Made by a program: the position numbers and the translations under genes. Under the pieces are notes generated by a model. It had not been told where the DNA came from. It saw only the letters and a program-made list of their open reading frames with translations, and made no database searches. Shown in pieces: positions 6,305 through 13,662 of a stretch of 14,744 nucleotides of DNA. The stretch is from an uncultured Collinsella sp. (GTDB lineage: Bacteria > Actinomycetota > Coriobacteriia > Coriobacteriales > Coriobacteriaceae). The stretch lies in assembly GCA_902475475.1 (NCBI GenBank), contig CABRZY010000027.1, forward strand, positions 1 to 14,744, in the 5' to 3' direction. Position 1 is the stretch's first letter, and each line of letters begins with the position of its first letter.

Positions 6305-8053
6305 TTGGACAATCGCAAAATCGAGCAGAACGCGGTCAATGCTGTCAAGCAGGCTTTCGGCGATGTCGCTTGCGTCTATGCGTATATAGATGAGAACGAC
6401 AAGACCGAATGCACCGACGGGCACCTGCAAGTCTACTCGTCTTCTTCCTTCACGATTGAGACCGTTGAAGGCCAGTTGCCGCTTCAGGTCAAGGGGACCA
6501 CTTCGAAAAGAAAATCGGACCGACCTAAGCGGCAAGTTCGAGTTTCAGACCTCAGGCACTATCTCAACATTGCTGGAGGCTGCATCTATTTTTACGTCTA
6601 CTGTGGGAGCGAGGCTCGTTCAGCGGAGGTTTTCTACAGACTTTTGCTTCCCTATGACCTAAAGAAGATTCTGGCCGATATTCCGGAGCAACAAGAGCGC
6701 ATCTCTTTGCGTTTCGACCGGCTTCCATCAGACGCGGCGGAATTGACGCGGCTTGTCAGAAGGGCGGTCAAGGACAGAGCAAAGCAGCGAGCAGTCGCTG
6801 GCATCGCCCCCAAGACAATCGAGGAATTTAAGGACGCCGGCCTTTGCTTTGATGAGTGCGAGTTTGGAATCGAGCTGCTCGAGGGCGAGTCGCCCGCAAG
6901 CTTGGCTCCATACAGGAACGGGCTGTATATCTACGGGAAGAGCCCCTGGGGAGAGCTGTATCCCTTGAATAAGCTTGAAAACATAGTTGGCGTCGCGATT
7001 GGGTCTCGGCATGACGTCAGCTCTGGTGATGTTTCCCTAAATGCGGTGGTCATGGCCGGAGAAAATGAGAATGGCGAGCACGTTTTCTTCAGGGGTTTCG
7101 ACATATGCCTCTCCACCAACACAATCGCCCTCAGCGAGACCGGAACTCTTGTCGAGCGCATGGAAGAGTTGGCCCTCATGCGCGCATTGATGCAAACCGG
7201 TACGCTTTCCATAGACGGAAGCGGCTTTGCTCGCGGGTGCAAGTTGAGCGGAGGCGACCTCGACGCCCTTGAGAGTCGATTGCAGTCGCTGGAGATTATC
7301 AAGCGGGTTGTCGACGCTCTTCATTACAAGCCAGAGCTCGACATCAGTGCGTTGACCACTCAGGATTTAAGAAACATCGAGACAATTTACAAGGGATTGG
7401 TTGAGAACGCACCCCTCCACTACAAGGATCGGCAAAACGGATTCGGATATATCAATCTGGGGAACCATCCGATTAAGCTCGTGTTTTACCAAGTATCTGA
7501 AGATATGTACCGAATGGTCGATGGGCTTCGACTGGATGACCTGACGGTCTCGGTGTTCTTCCGGGGCGAGGGGGATGCCCCCGTAGTCGTCGCGCCTCTG
7601 TTCGTCCAAACGATGCAGGACTATATGAGGCTTGCCAATATCGATGCCGAGGTGTTTGCCGCTACGTTGAAGCAGTATCCAGTCACCGAAGTTAGCTCTG
7701 CCTACGTCAACGACAAGATGCTTGAAATGCTATCAGCCTACGATCAAGATGCGTGCTGTAAGGAAGAGTTGCTGAAATGCTGCGAGATGACCGTAGACGC
7801 CCTGGAAGCTTTTGCGGATCGAGAGGCAACCCTGATAAATCGATATCAAATTGCCGCTCGAAAGCGAGATCTTACTAGCGAGGAGAAATCTGAGTTAATG
7901 GCAATCCAGCTGAATTCAGATAGTGCGCTGTCGAAAGCATGCGCAGCAGCCTTGCGCGGAGACTCGGACATGGCCTCTGCGCTCAGAGCGTCACTTGACG
8001 AAGAGGCACGAACGACGCTCGGCTCATGGCCGATCGGCCGTTTCTTCGCATAA
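6305..8053 (+). CDS. DUF4365-like nuclease-domain protein, candidate defence effector
   Basis: In this 582-residue protein the first 150 or so residues look like DUF4365, a restriction-endonuclease-like fold. D38 in TDGH is followed by LPLQVKGTT with Q61 and K63, the D...Q-x-K spacing of PD-(D/E)XK enzymes, and then YLNIAGGCIYFYVY. The middle (about 180-450) is not recognised. It is mixed alpha/beta and may be a sensor or ligand-binding part. The C-terminal 130 residues look helical. The TTG start has AAGGAG four bases upstream. The next gene, for a small HEPN-like protein, begins 28 bases downstream with no terminator between, so the two are probably one operon. DUF4365 proteins occur in mobile and defence loci; a specific substrate cannot be inferred. 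No ATPase motif is present. Confidence 0.72.
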   Translation: MDNRKIEQNAVNAVKQAFGDVACVYAYIDENDKTECTDGHLQVYSSSSFTIETVEGQLPLQVKGTTSKRKSDRPKRQVRVSDLRHYLNIAGGCIYFYVYCGSEARSAEVFYRLLLPYDLKKILADIPEQQERISLRFDRLPSDAAELTRLVRRAVKDRAKQRAVAGIAPKTIEEFKDAGLCFDECEFGIELLEGESPASLAPYRNGLYIYGKSPWGELYPLNKLENIVGVAIGSRHDVSSGDVSLNAVVMAGENENGEHVFFRGFDICLSTNTIALSETGTLVERMEELALMRALMQTGTLSIDGSGFARGCKLSGGDLDALESRLQSLEIIKRVVDALHYKPELDISALTTQDLRNIETIYKGLVENAPLHYKDRQNGFGYINLGNHPIKLVFYQVSEDMYRMVDGLRLDDLTVSVFFRGEGDAPVVVAPLFVQTMQDYMRLANIDAEVFAATLKQYPVTEVSSAYVNDKMLEMLSAYDQDACCKEELLKCCEMTVDALEAFADREATLINRYQIAARKRDLTSEEKSELMAIQLNSDSALSKACAAALRGDSDMASALRASLDEEARTTLGSWPIGRFFA

Positions 8054-8081
8054 GACCGCATAGACTTTTTGAGGCATCAAA

Positions 8082-8666
8082 ATGAAGCTACTCGTCGAAT
8101 CGATTAGAAATGCGGTTGAGAAAGACTGCCTTATCCCAGCCCTTATGTCTTCCCTTACCATTCCCGACGCCATGGGGCAGCTTCTTTATCCCAATCTCGT
8201 CCTTCATAACGGGAAGAGAGCGGCGGGGCGGCAGTATGTGAAGTGGTTTGATGACTGGGCGGCAAACGACTTCCTGTTTTCGGGAGACCCCTCGAACGAA
8301 GGTGAAACGATTCCAGGTCAAATCTTTAATGGGAAGATGTGCTGGAAGCTCCGGTGCTCCCTGTTGCATTCAGGCGACTACGATGTGTCGGTCGATGCTC
8401 CCGAGAAAGACGAGAGCTTCGACTACGACTACAAGTTCGAGCTTGTCCTCCACGGGTGCAACGCCCTCTGCTCTTCCTGGCCGTCGCCCAAGAGCGGGAT
8501 GCGTGCGACTAAGAGCGTGACGTTCCGCGTTGATGCGGCGTCGCTCGCGAGCTCGCTGTGCAACGCCGCGGAGGCCTGTCTTAAAGAAACGGGCGAAACG
8601 GTCAGTTACCCCAATCTGGAGTTATTCGACGTGGCTGCATGGGCGGATAGATTCAATACTTGCTGA
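8082..8666 (+). CDS. small protein with R-x4-H HEPN-like motif, partner of the DUF4365 protein
   Basis: This 194-residue protein resembles a widespread uncharacterised family. It has an N-terminal helix, IPALMSSLTIPDAMG, a GRQYVKWFDDW segment, and WKLRCSLLHSGDYDV. In the last, R91 and H96 give the R-x4-6-H motif of HEPN RNases and related folds, in the family's typical RCS-x-LH-x-G setting. HEPN proteins often act as RNases in toxin-antitoxin and antiphage systems, but not all HEPN-like proteins are catalytic, so RNase activity is inference. The ATG has GAGG about seven bases upstream. It lies 28 bp behind the DUF4365 gene on the same strand, which suggests a two-protein system. The downstream DUF3800 gene is convergent and so not in this operon. 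Confidence 0.65.
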   Translation: MKLLVESIRNAVEKDCLIPALMSSLTIPDAMGQLLYPNLVLHNGKRAAGRQYVKWFDDWAANDFLFSGDPSNEGETIPGQIFNGKMCWKLRCSLLHSGDYDVSVDAPEKDESFDYDYKFELVLHGCNALCSSWPSPKSGMRATKSVTFRVDAASLASSLCNAAEACLKETGETVSYPNLELFDVAAWADRFNTC

Positions 8667-8908
8667 GCCATCTCGTCAAACTCCTTGTGTGCTAAACGTT
8701 GGTGTTGGCGCCCCGGAAAAGGGGTGTGGCCAGCGCCTAGAATCTTCAGCTACCACGCTGAGACGATAGGAGATGACCACATGGACACTATGGCGCACGA
8801 GGCGCCCGCGACGCCGTTGCTTGCGTTTCGCTATCGCTGCTCGAAGCGTGTCGCTTGGGGCCCTGGCCGGAGGAGAGACGACCGCTCCCTGCGAGACTGC
8901 GGAACCAC
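8667..8908. other. intergenic stretch between convergent genes, possible short ORF
   Basis: The gap lies between the HEPN-like gene and the convergent DUF3800 gene. It has a small CCCC-GGAAAA-GGGG hairpin within GGCGC/GCGCC arms near 8707-8739, without a clear T-run. An ATG at 8781 has AGGAG eight bases upstream and opens 87 codons to 9044, but the second half is antisense to DUF3800 and the first half is Arg-rich without family likeness. I see no convincing gene. It may be a decayed fragment. Confidence 0.35.
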
Positions 8909-9583
8909 CTATATCCGCTTGCTGCGGGCTTGCTTGAACCAGTTCCTCTTGAAAGAACCTATACCTCCGAAGAACTTGTTGTACGTCTCACCGTTCTCCT
9001 TGGCCTCGTACTTGACCAAGGCAAGTTCGATGGTGCAGAGGTAATCCGCCACTTGCTCGAGGCGGTAATCGGTCATCGAGGTCTTGCGGCGTCGGACGAC
9101 CCCTTTTGAGAGGACCTTGCCCACCGAGCGGTCAAGCGCCTGTATGACAATGTCCTGACCGTTGTCGTAGTAAACCTTCACATCGTCGAAGGATTGAAAG
9201 AAGCCCAGGTGTTCAATCATGGCAGAGGAGATATCGCGCCCCATACGTTCCATTAGCCTTGCCGGGTCTTCGAACTGGCTGCGGTGGTAGACGAACGTGA
9301 TATAGGAAATGGGAAGTTTGCGGACGAACGAGGAGAAACGGGCGAGCATAACCTTGCGCTGCTCGATGTCAAGAAACTCATAGTCCTTGTGCCCGTTCAC
9401 GAGAGGCTCGGAGTGAAACGGAATGTTAGGGAGATCGGCCCTGACAAGCTTGGCCTCATAGCCCGTGACCGCCTCAGCGATGCTGCCTTCCTGGTCGTGA
9501 AAGACGAGTACGAGCGGGTAGTAGCGAGCTTTGCCGCCGCGGTCGCCGCTCTCGTCGACGAAGATGCTGAGCTCCTTGGCCAA
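8909..9583 (-). CDS. DUF3800 domain protein (RNase H-like fold, putative nuclease)
   Basis: This 224-residue protein has the DUF3800 signature. IFVDESGDRG (D10, E11) opens the fold, YYDNGQD carries D140 in the middle, and QVADYLC carries D180. These acidic residues match the RNase H/RuvC-like active-site layout expected of the family, so a metal-dependent nuclease role is plausible but unproven. Its length is normal for the family. The TTG start is preferred because TTAGGAG lies six bases before it. The nearest upstream signals are unusual: a promoter about 85-110 bases upstream and, between it and the start codon, a complete intrinsic terminator. Expression therefore requires read-through or antitermination. 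It faces the DUF4365/HEPN-like pair in an apparently defence-rich stretch. Confidence 0.88.
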   Translation of the reverse strand: MAKELSIFVDESGDRGGKARYYPLVLVFHDQEGSIAEAVTGYEAKLVRADLPNIPFHSEPLVNGHKDYEFLDIEQRKVMLARFSSFVRKLPISYITFVYHRSQFEDPARLMERMGRDISSAMIEHLGFFQSFDDVKVYYDNGQDIVIQALDRSVGKVLSKGVVRRRKTSMTDYRLEQVADYLCTIELALVKYEAKENGETYNKFFGGIGSFKRNWFKQARSKRI

Positions 9584-9606
9584 TGGGGACTCCTAATGGA
9601 ATGGAT

Positions 9607-9634
9607 AAAAAAATAGCCGGGGGACTCCCCCGGC
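9607..9634 (-). terminator. intrinsic terminator in the DUF3800 leader
   Basis: Read on the minus strand, GCCGGGGG-AGT-CCCCCGGC is an 8-bp perfect GC stem followed by TATTTTTTTA. It ends only 23 bases before the DUF3800 start codon at 9583 and lies downstream of the promoter at 9667-9695. It is therefore a leader terminator or attenuator, or the end of a short RNA. Confidence 0.85.
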
Positions 9635-9660
9635 ACTTGGAGGTAGCTTAATGAGCCACC
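9607..9660 (-). ncRNA. candidate ~55-nt structured RNA before DUF3800
   Basis: Transcription from the promoter at 9667-9695 should start near 9660. The first 19 bases can fold as GGTGGCT-CATTA-AGCTACC (one G-U pair; + strand 9642-9660). A short linker containing CCTCC leads straight to the intrinsic terminator. This predicts a discrete RNA with two hairpins just ahead of a putative nuclease gene. No tandem repeats are seen, unlike classical type III antitoxin RNAs. The RNA is predicted from sequence only. Confidence 0.4.
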
Positions 9661-9666
9661 AACAAC

Positions 9667-9695
9667 CTTATAGCGTGTGCTGGCGGTGAGTGCAA
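9667..9695 (-). promoter_or_regulatory. minus-strand promoter upstream of the DUF3800 leader
   Basis: On the minus strand TTGCAC (9695-9690) and TATAAG (9672-9667) are spaced by exactly 17 bases, a good sigma-70-type match. It drives the leader, terminator and DUF3800 gene. Confidence 0.6.
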
Positions 9696-9776
9696 GAGGG
9701 GAACGGGATGAAACCGCTGTTGATAGTGCCCCTGAAATAGATTCGCAGCTTCTTCAAGATTACGGAACACGAGAAT

Positions 9777-9947
9777 TTATCGTCGGAGCTGGTTTGCGAT
9801 AACAACCCGAAGCTTGCCTTTGTCTGTATGAACCTGATTCAGAGGCGCAGTGACACCATCCACGAGGGCGTGCCTGAGCTCCTTTCGTCTCGAGACTCCC
9901 TCGCGTGCCCGGCCGCGAGCAGCTCCCGGGACGGTCGCCGCCGTCAT
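9777..9947 (-). CDS. short ORF translationally coupled to the excisionase-like gene
   Basis: The ATG overlaps the stop of the upstream HTH gene (ATGA), with GGAGCGGCAGGAA just before it, and the frame gives 56 residues to TAA. The protein is basic (RGRAREGVSRRKELRHALVDG and on), with no recognised family. In many mobile elements the gene coupled to xis is the integrase; this one lacks integrase motifs. It may be a truncated remnant or a genuine small protein. The coupling is the main support. Confidence 0.4.
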   Translation of the reverse strand: MTAATVPGAARGRAREGVSRRKELRHALVDGVTAPLNQVHTDKGKLRVVIANQLRR

Positions 9948-10162
9948 TTCCTGCCGCTCCTCGACTCGATGTGGGCGTCCACTGGCGCCCTCGACACCAG
10001 GAGCTTCCTTCCGAGCCTGTACGAGTCGATCTCTCCCGACCAGATGAGGCCGTATGCCTTGTTTCGGCTTGCCCTCATGTACTCCTGCATCTCGATTACC
10101 GTTATCCATTCGTCGCGATCTTGGTTGCCCTCGGGCGCGACGCATTCGGCTGTGTGTACCAT
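9944..10162 (-). CDS. excisionase-like helix-turn-helix protein
   Basis: This 72-residue protein has a MerR/excisionase-type (HTH_17) core: EWITVIEMQEYMRASRNKAY for the helix-turn-helix, then the wing with IDSYRLGRKLLVSR. Such proteins bind attachment sites as directionality factors or act as small regulators. The ATG at 10162 is preferred over an upstream in-frame start because GGAGG lies five bases before it. It shares ATGA coupling with the next small ORF. Upstream are a 10-bp tandem repeat and a palindrome that could be its binding sites. No integrase lies next to it, so either it acts on another element in trans or it is a leftover of a lost one. Confidence 0.75.
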   Translation of the reverse strand: MVHTAECVAPEGNQDRDEWITVIEMQEYMRASRNKAYGLIWSGEIDSYRLGRKLLVSRAPVDAHIESRSGRK

Positions 10163-10283
10163 GGTTCCTCCAATCTTCCCGTGCGGCACCGCGCGAGCAC
10201 ACCGCACGGCACCGTGTCCCTTTTCGTCTGCACGACGATTGAACCGCCTGATGTCGATTGGTGAGCACGGCGGGAGCGGAGAC

Positions 10284-10303
10284 GGGTCGAGCTGGGTCGA
10301 GCT
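10284..10303. repeat. two tandem copies of a 10-bp repeat
   Basis: GGGTCGAGCT occurs twice head to tail, followed by a partial third GGTCG. It lies upstream of the excisionase-like gene. Iterated short sites are common for Xis-type proteins, so a binding-site role is a reasonable guess. Confidence 0.5.
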
Positions 10304-10339
10304 GGTCGTGCCTTCACGAAACGGCCATGAGCCGCGTGC

Positions 10340-10356
10340 CTTAGCTGGCAGCTAAG
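10340..10356. promoter_or_regulatory. 17-bp palindrome upstream of the excisionase-like gene
   Basis: CTTAGCTG-G-CAGCTAAG is a perfect 8-bp inverted repeat around one base. It lies between the minus-strand terminator and the excisionase-like gene, where an operator or recombination site would be expected. Confidence 0.45.
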
Positions 10357-10362
10357 TTCCCG

Positions 10363-10390
10363 AAAAGTAAAAGGCGCCCATGCGGGCGCC
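10363..10390 (-). terminator. intrinsic terminator, probably of the WYL/Sel1 unit
   Basis: On the minus strand GGCGCCC-GCAT-GGGCGCC is followed by TTTTACTTTT. It is the first clear terminator downstream of the Sel1-repeat gene (stop at 10673), although 280 bases away. Confidence 0.8.
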
Positions 10391-10672
10391 TGCCTAGTAG
10401 CTGGAGTTGTTCGGTTGTGGACGGAATGCTCGTCTTCCGCGGTGCTGTCGTCCGGGGTCCGGCATCTGTCGTTCGCCTCTTTTGTCGTGTTTGATGTTGC
10501 GTGTTCTGCGAGCGACCTTGCACAGGTTTTCAGCCCGTTGCCCCAGGTGCGCCCGGGTAAATGGTACCCACCCGCTGGGACATGGTTCGCCATAGCTAGC
10601 GTTTTGACAATGGGAGGCAGGCGAGCGGCGTAGACATCGGCGCCGAATCAGAAGCAAACGATGCCGCCTATC

Positions 10673-11968
10673 TCAACCCTGTGTCTTTCGATGGTTTTTG
10701 CCGCCAGCAGTTATCACCCGGTAGAAAGTAAAGCCGTCTTCGTTTTGATAGGCCTGGAGCGTTGAATCGGTGCCACGAAGGGCATCTTCCAGTGCGGCGA
10801 TTATCTCGCTTCCTTTCCCAGGTGAGGGTTCATTTGCCAATTCGGCCAAATAAAGACTTGCGAGGTTTGCATAGTCCTGTGGCGTCATGATGCTTGAATT
10901 GGATTCAGGGGTCGCTCTTTTTGTGGGGGAAGCCTCGTAAAGCGCGGCCGCTTTTGCATAATTCTTCGGTATCCATCTGCCGAATAGATACTCCCTTGCA
11001 AGGCGCAGCTTCATCGAGGGAGATTCCATTTCGGAAAGAATGGCATTGCCCCTATCGGCTGAGGCGTTCGAAATCAAGCCACGCAAATGTAATCCGGCAT
11101 ACTGGATTCGTTGATACCACATGAGGCCATCTACGCCCCGTTTTTCAAAATAGTAGGCTGCCTTTTCGTAGTCGACGGGAGTGATTTCATCACCTGAATA
11201 ATACGCATCCGCGAGGTTCGATGCTGCGAGTGTAAATCCTTCGGCCACTAATGCCTCATTGAAGCTGTGCCAAAGGTGGAAGGACGCGCGAGAGTCGTTA
11301 GGGAGTTTGCAGATCCATTTCGGAAATGCGGCGCCGTAGGCATTCAGGGGATCGCGAGATGTCGCTATGTCATGCGCCTCGGTTTCCGCTTGTCGTTTTA
11401 GCTCCGCTATTTGAGCATAGCGCGCATCGTATTCCTCCCTGTTCCTTTCTCGCGTCTCTCGGATCATCTTGATGGACTCTTCGAAATACTCCTTGTAATG
11501 GCTTTCCTTCAGCGAGCTATTTGCGCTCTTCACAAAAAGCTCCATGCGGTCAAGGGCCTCGCATGACCACGGTTTGACGTACTCCATGGGTTCGTTTGTC
11601 GATTCGTGCGAATCGTAGTTTTTGTCATCCACGATTTTTACGAAGAGCTCGTATTGCTCTTTAGAGAGCCATATGCCCAAGGGGTGAATGTGCAGGACGA
11701 TCGTTCGCAGCGCGGTTAGGTCCCAGCTGCCCATGTCCATTTTCTCGAGACCAACGCGGTCAAGTGGCGCGGTTACCGCGTCATAGCTAGGCTTAAAGCG
11801 AGGGTTCTCGTCGCCCCTGCGGCGCGCCTCGTCGCAAATGGACTCAACCTGCCTTGTCCAGCTTTCACTATCCGGGCACCTTTCTTTGACCCATAGCTTT
11901 AAATACTCTTGGATTATTCTTGTCGCGGTCTTTTTTACGTTGTAGATAATCTGGCTACTGTCGTTCAT
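10673..11968 (-). CDS. Sel1-like repeat (TPR-type) protein
   Basis: This is a 431-residue soluble, mostly helical protein. The N-terminal 200 residues are not recognised. A charged helix around residues 200-230 (RERNREEYDARYAQIAELKR) could be a coiled coil. The C-terminal half has Sel1-like helical repeats, for example LADAYYSGDEITPVDYEKAA and LAREYLFGRWIPKNYAKAAA. Such repeats usually mediate protein-protein contacts. The ATG at 11968 is chosen because GGAGC lies upstream and a longer reading would run into the WYL gene. It follows the WYL regulator by 91 bp with no terminator, so the two are probably co-transcribed. No signal peptide or catalytic motif is seen. Its role is unknown; it may be the regulator's target or partner. 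Confidence 0.72.
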   Translation of the reverse strand: MNDSSQIIYNVKKTATRIIQEYLKLWVKERCPDSESWTRQVESICDEARRRGDENPRFKPSYDAVTAPLDRVGLEKMDMGSWDLTALRTIVLHIHPLGIWLSKEQYELFVKIVDDKNYDSHESTNEPMEYVKPWSCEALDRMELFVKSANSSLKESHYKEYFEESIKMIRETRERNREEYDARYAQIAELKRQAETEAHDIATSRDPLNAYGAAFPKWICKLPNDSRASFHLWHSFNEALVAEGFTLAASNLADAYYSGDEITPVDYEKAAYYFEKRGVDGLMWYQRIQYAGLHLRGLISNASADRGNAILSEMESPSMKLRLAREYLFGRWIPKNYAKAAALYEASPTKRATPESNSSIMTPQDYANLASLYLAELANEPSPGKGSEIIAALEDALRGTDSTLQAYQNEDGFTFYRVITAGGKNHRKTQG

Positions 11969-12059
11969 CTCTGCTCCGTCCCGCAGGTCAAAGCCTTTAA
12001 AAGGGTGTCTTTGCTCTCCGAATCGAGTCGATTGGGGTTGTTTTCTTGTTGGCGGCTTT

Positions 12060-13208
12060 TCAGGCCAATTGCAAAATAGCAGCTTCCAGTGCGGCTTTAT
12101 AGCCCTCTGCGACCGCTTCGTAATCTCGCATATAGGATTCGAAGTCGGAGGCGGCGGCATTCGGGAAGCTCCCGACCCATCGTTTTCCCTTCGGCTTCGC
12201 CAGCTTCACCGCGCCGCCCATTCCGAATAGCCACCTGAAAAAAGTGGGTGACAGCATCACGTTGACGCAGGCGTAGCCGACGACATTGTCTCCGCCGCTC
12301 TCGTCGATATGGCAGAACTTGAGGTCGTGGCCGAACCTTTCGTAAACGTACTTGGCATGACTGCCGGAGACTTTGAGGAACAGTGTCCTGGCGGTGTCCG
12401 AGCCGAACATGTCGATCCGCTGGCGCGTGTCCGCGACAACCCGCGTCCTCAGCGCTTCGACCTTTTCATAGTCCGACAGCGGCTTTCCGGTGACAACTGG
12501 GTCTACGATATCGTCTAGTCGGTGGAAGTAGGGGCTTGAGGAACCGCTTTCGTCGACATGCATGATCTCGAGGTAGTATCTGCCGAAGCTGAACACGATC
12601 GCCACCGGGTCCTCCTCGTACGGCCCGATTTTTACGATTGATCCGTTCATTAGGTGAACCTGCTTCTTGAAGGCCATCCTTTCGTTCGTCCGAATCGCTT
12701 GAGATGCGGCATGGAGGACGCTGAAAATCGCGTCAGTGTCCTTGCCGGCCTTGCGGTCGACGAACACGGTCTCCACGCTTTCGTCGACGTCGTAGTCGGA
12801 AGAGAATGCAAGCACCTTCGAGGAGATTTCGTCTTTCTGCCCCTCGCCGATGAAGGAGCTCGTCCCCAGCACGTCCGAGATGAGAATCGCCTCCTCGGAC
12901 GACAAGGGCTTGTTCACGGCCCTGAACCCGACGTTCTCGCCGTGGCCTGGTATCGCTACGCGGATCCCCATTGGCATGCTTTCGCTTATCTGGTGCAGGT
13001 CCTTGAGGATGGCGTTCTCCGACGTCGGCTTTTCGGAGCAGATGCCTATGACGCGTGCGATTTCCGATGCGGATATGCCCGTTCTCTCGTCAGTGAATCG
13101 GACGAGAAGGTCGAGGACGGACAGGATCCTGCTTCTCGATGTGCCGCTCGCTGCGAATCCGGATTCCTTTAACTCGGAGATCTCCTCCTCGGTAAATGTC
13201 CTAGACAT
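12060..13208 (-). CDS. WYL-domain transcriptional regulator
   Basis: In this 382-residue protein a winged helix-turn-helix lies at about residues 26-95 (SRILSVLDLLVRF, then SASEIARVIG). A WYL domain at about 170-240 follows, with FSFGRYYLEIMHVDE (the WYL position reads YYL, 211-213) and FHRLDDI, and then a WCX-like C-terminal domain. WYL regulators sense nucleic acids or nucleotides and often control phage defence loci (the BrxR/CapW type). That link is by analogy only. The ATG at 13208 has GGAGGG seven bases upstream and is preferred over an in-frame upstream start at 13259, which would sit inside the promoter. A perfect palindrome in that promoter suggests autoregulation. The Sel1-repeat gene downstream is likely co-regulated. 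Confidence 0.88.
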   Translation of the reverse strand: MSRTFTEEEISELKESGFAASGTSRSRILSVLDLLVRFTDERTGISASEIARVIGICSEKPTSENAILKDLHQISESMPMGIRVAIPGHGENVGFRAVNKPLSSEEAILISDVLGTSSFIGEGQKDEISSKVLAFSSDYDVDESVETVFVDRKAGKDTDAIFSVLHAASQAIRTNERMAFKKQVHLMNGSIVKIGPYEEDPVAIVFSFGRYYLEIMHVDESGSSSPYFHRLDDIVDPVVTGKPLSDYEKVEALRTRVVADTRQRIDMFGSDTARTLFLKVSGSHAKYVYERFGHDLKFCHIDESGGDNVVGYACVNVMLSPTFFRWLFGMGGAVKLAKPKGKRWVGSFPNAAASDFESYMRDYEAVAEGYKAALEAAILQLA

Positions 13209-13232
13209 GGCAGGCCCTCCATAAACAGCATT

Positions 13233-13256
13233 ATTACCTATGAAATTGTAGGTAAT
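13233..13256. promoter_or_regulatory. 8-bp inverted repeat operator in the WYL gene promoter
   Basis: ATTACCTA (13233-13240) and TAGGTAAT (13249-13256) are perfect inverted copies 8 bases apart, ending 25 bases before the WYL start codon. On the minus strand a TTGATT -35 and an AATAAT -10 (18-base spacer) surround and overlap the arms, so a bound dimer would block RNA polymerase. The WYL protein is the natural candidate to bind it. Confidence 0.6.
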
Positions 13257-13338
13257 CAAAGCCTGTCAGAGGAGACGAAATTCCGATGGCGGTTGAAAAT
13301 AAGGGCCGAAGCAATGGAAAAGAGCGAAGGAGATAACC

Positions 13339-13563
13339 ATGAACAATGCTAGACAGGCGGTAGGCATCCCGACGATTTCGCCAATCGAAGCCGTAGCGGA
13401 GATGGCGTGCGATGACGGAAAGAAGGCCCTCGGCTTTTCGTCGGAACAGCTGATTGCCGCTTGCGGCCTGGTTTTGATGGGCGTCGTGATTTTAGCCGTG
13501 TCGAACTACAGCCTCGCCATCGCCAAGGGGGATTTCAGGCTAGACCTGCGCCCTGCGTACTAG
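13339..13563 (+). CDS. small single-pass membrane protein
   Basis: This 74-residue protein has an acidic-to-neutral N-terminal half and one clear membrane helix at about residues 37-58 (LIAACGLVLMGVVILAVSNY). A short charged tail ending LDLRPAY follows. A very strong AAGGAGAT ribosome binding site lies six bases before the ATG. It is divergent from the WYL gene and shares its 130-bp upstream region, including the palindrome, so it may be co-regulated. I do not recognise a family. Small membrane toxins, bacteriocin-type peptides and signalling proteins all look like this. Confidence 0.65.
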   Translation: MNNARQAVGIPTISPIEAVAEMACDDGKKALGFSSEQLIAACGLVLMGVVILAVSNYSLAIAKGDFRLDLRPAY

Positions 13564-13662
13564 GCGATACATCCACGCGAAAACAATAACCGCTGTTGTG
13601 GGGTGCAGCGCCGGCGACGCGCGCCAAAGAATCAACGCTCGATTTAAATGATAGGAGACCAT

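Larger units (their letters stand above)
10163..10672. other. 510-bp gap with repeats and a terminator, no supported gene
   Basis: The stretch between the excisionase-like gene and the Sel1-repeat gene holds the tandem repeat, palindrome and terminator listed separately, and a small GGGTA-AATGG-TACCC hairpin (10555-10569). Minus-strand open frames exist, including one ending at 10394, but they are Arg-rich, mutually overlapping and lack family likeness. They look like chance frames or decayed remnants. Confidence 0.5.

Noticed and set aside
8781..9044. 87-codon plus-strand ORF with AGGAG upstream
   Set aside because: Its second half is antisense to the DUF3800 gene and its Arg-rich first half resembles nothing. 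The ribosome binding site alone is weak support.
10102..10657. Several overlapping minus-strand frames of 60-160 codons
   Set aside because: They overlap each other in different frames, are rich in Arg/Pro/Ser, and lack good ribosome binding sites and domain likeness.
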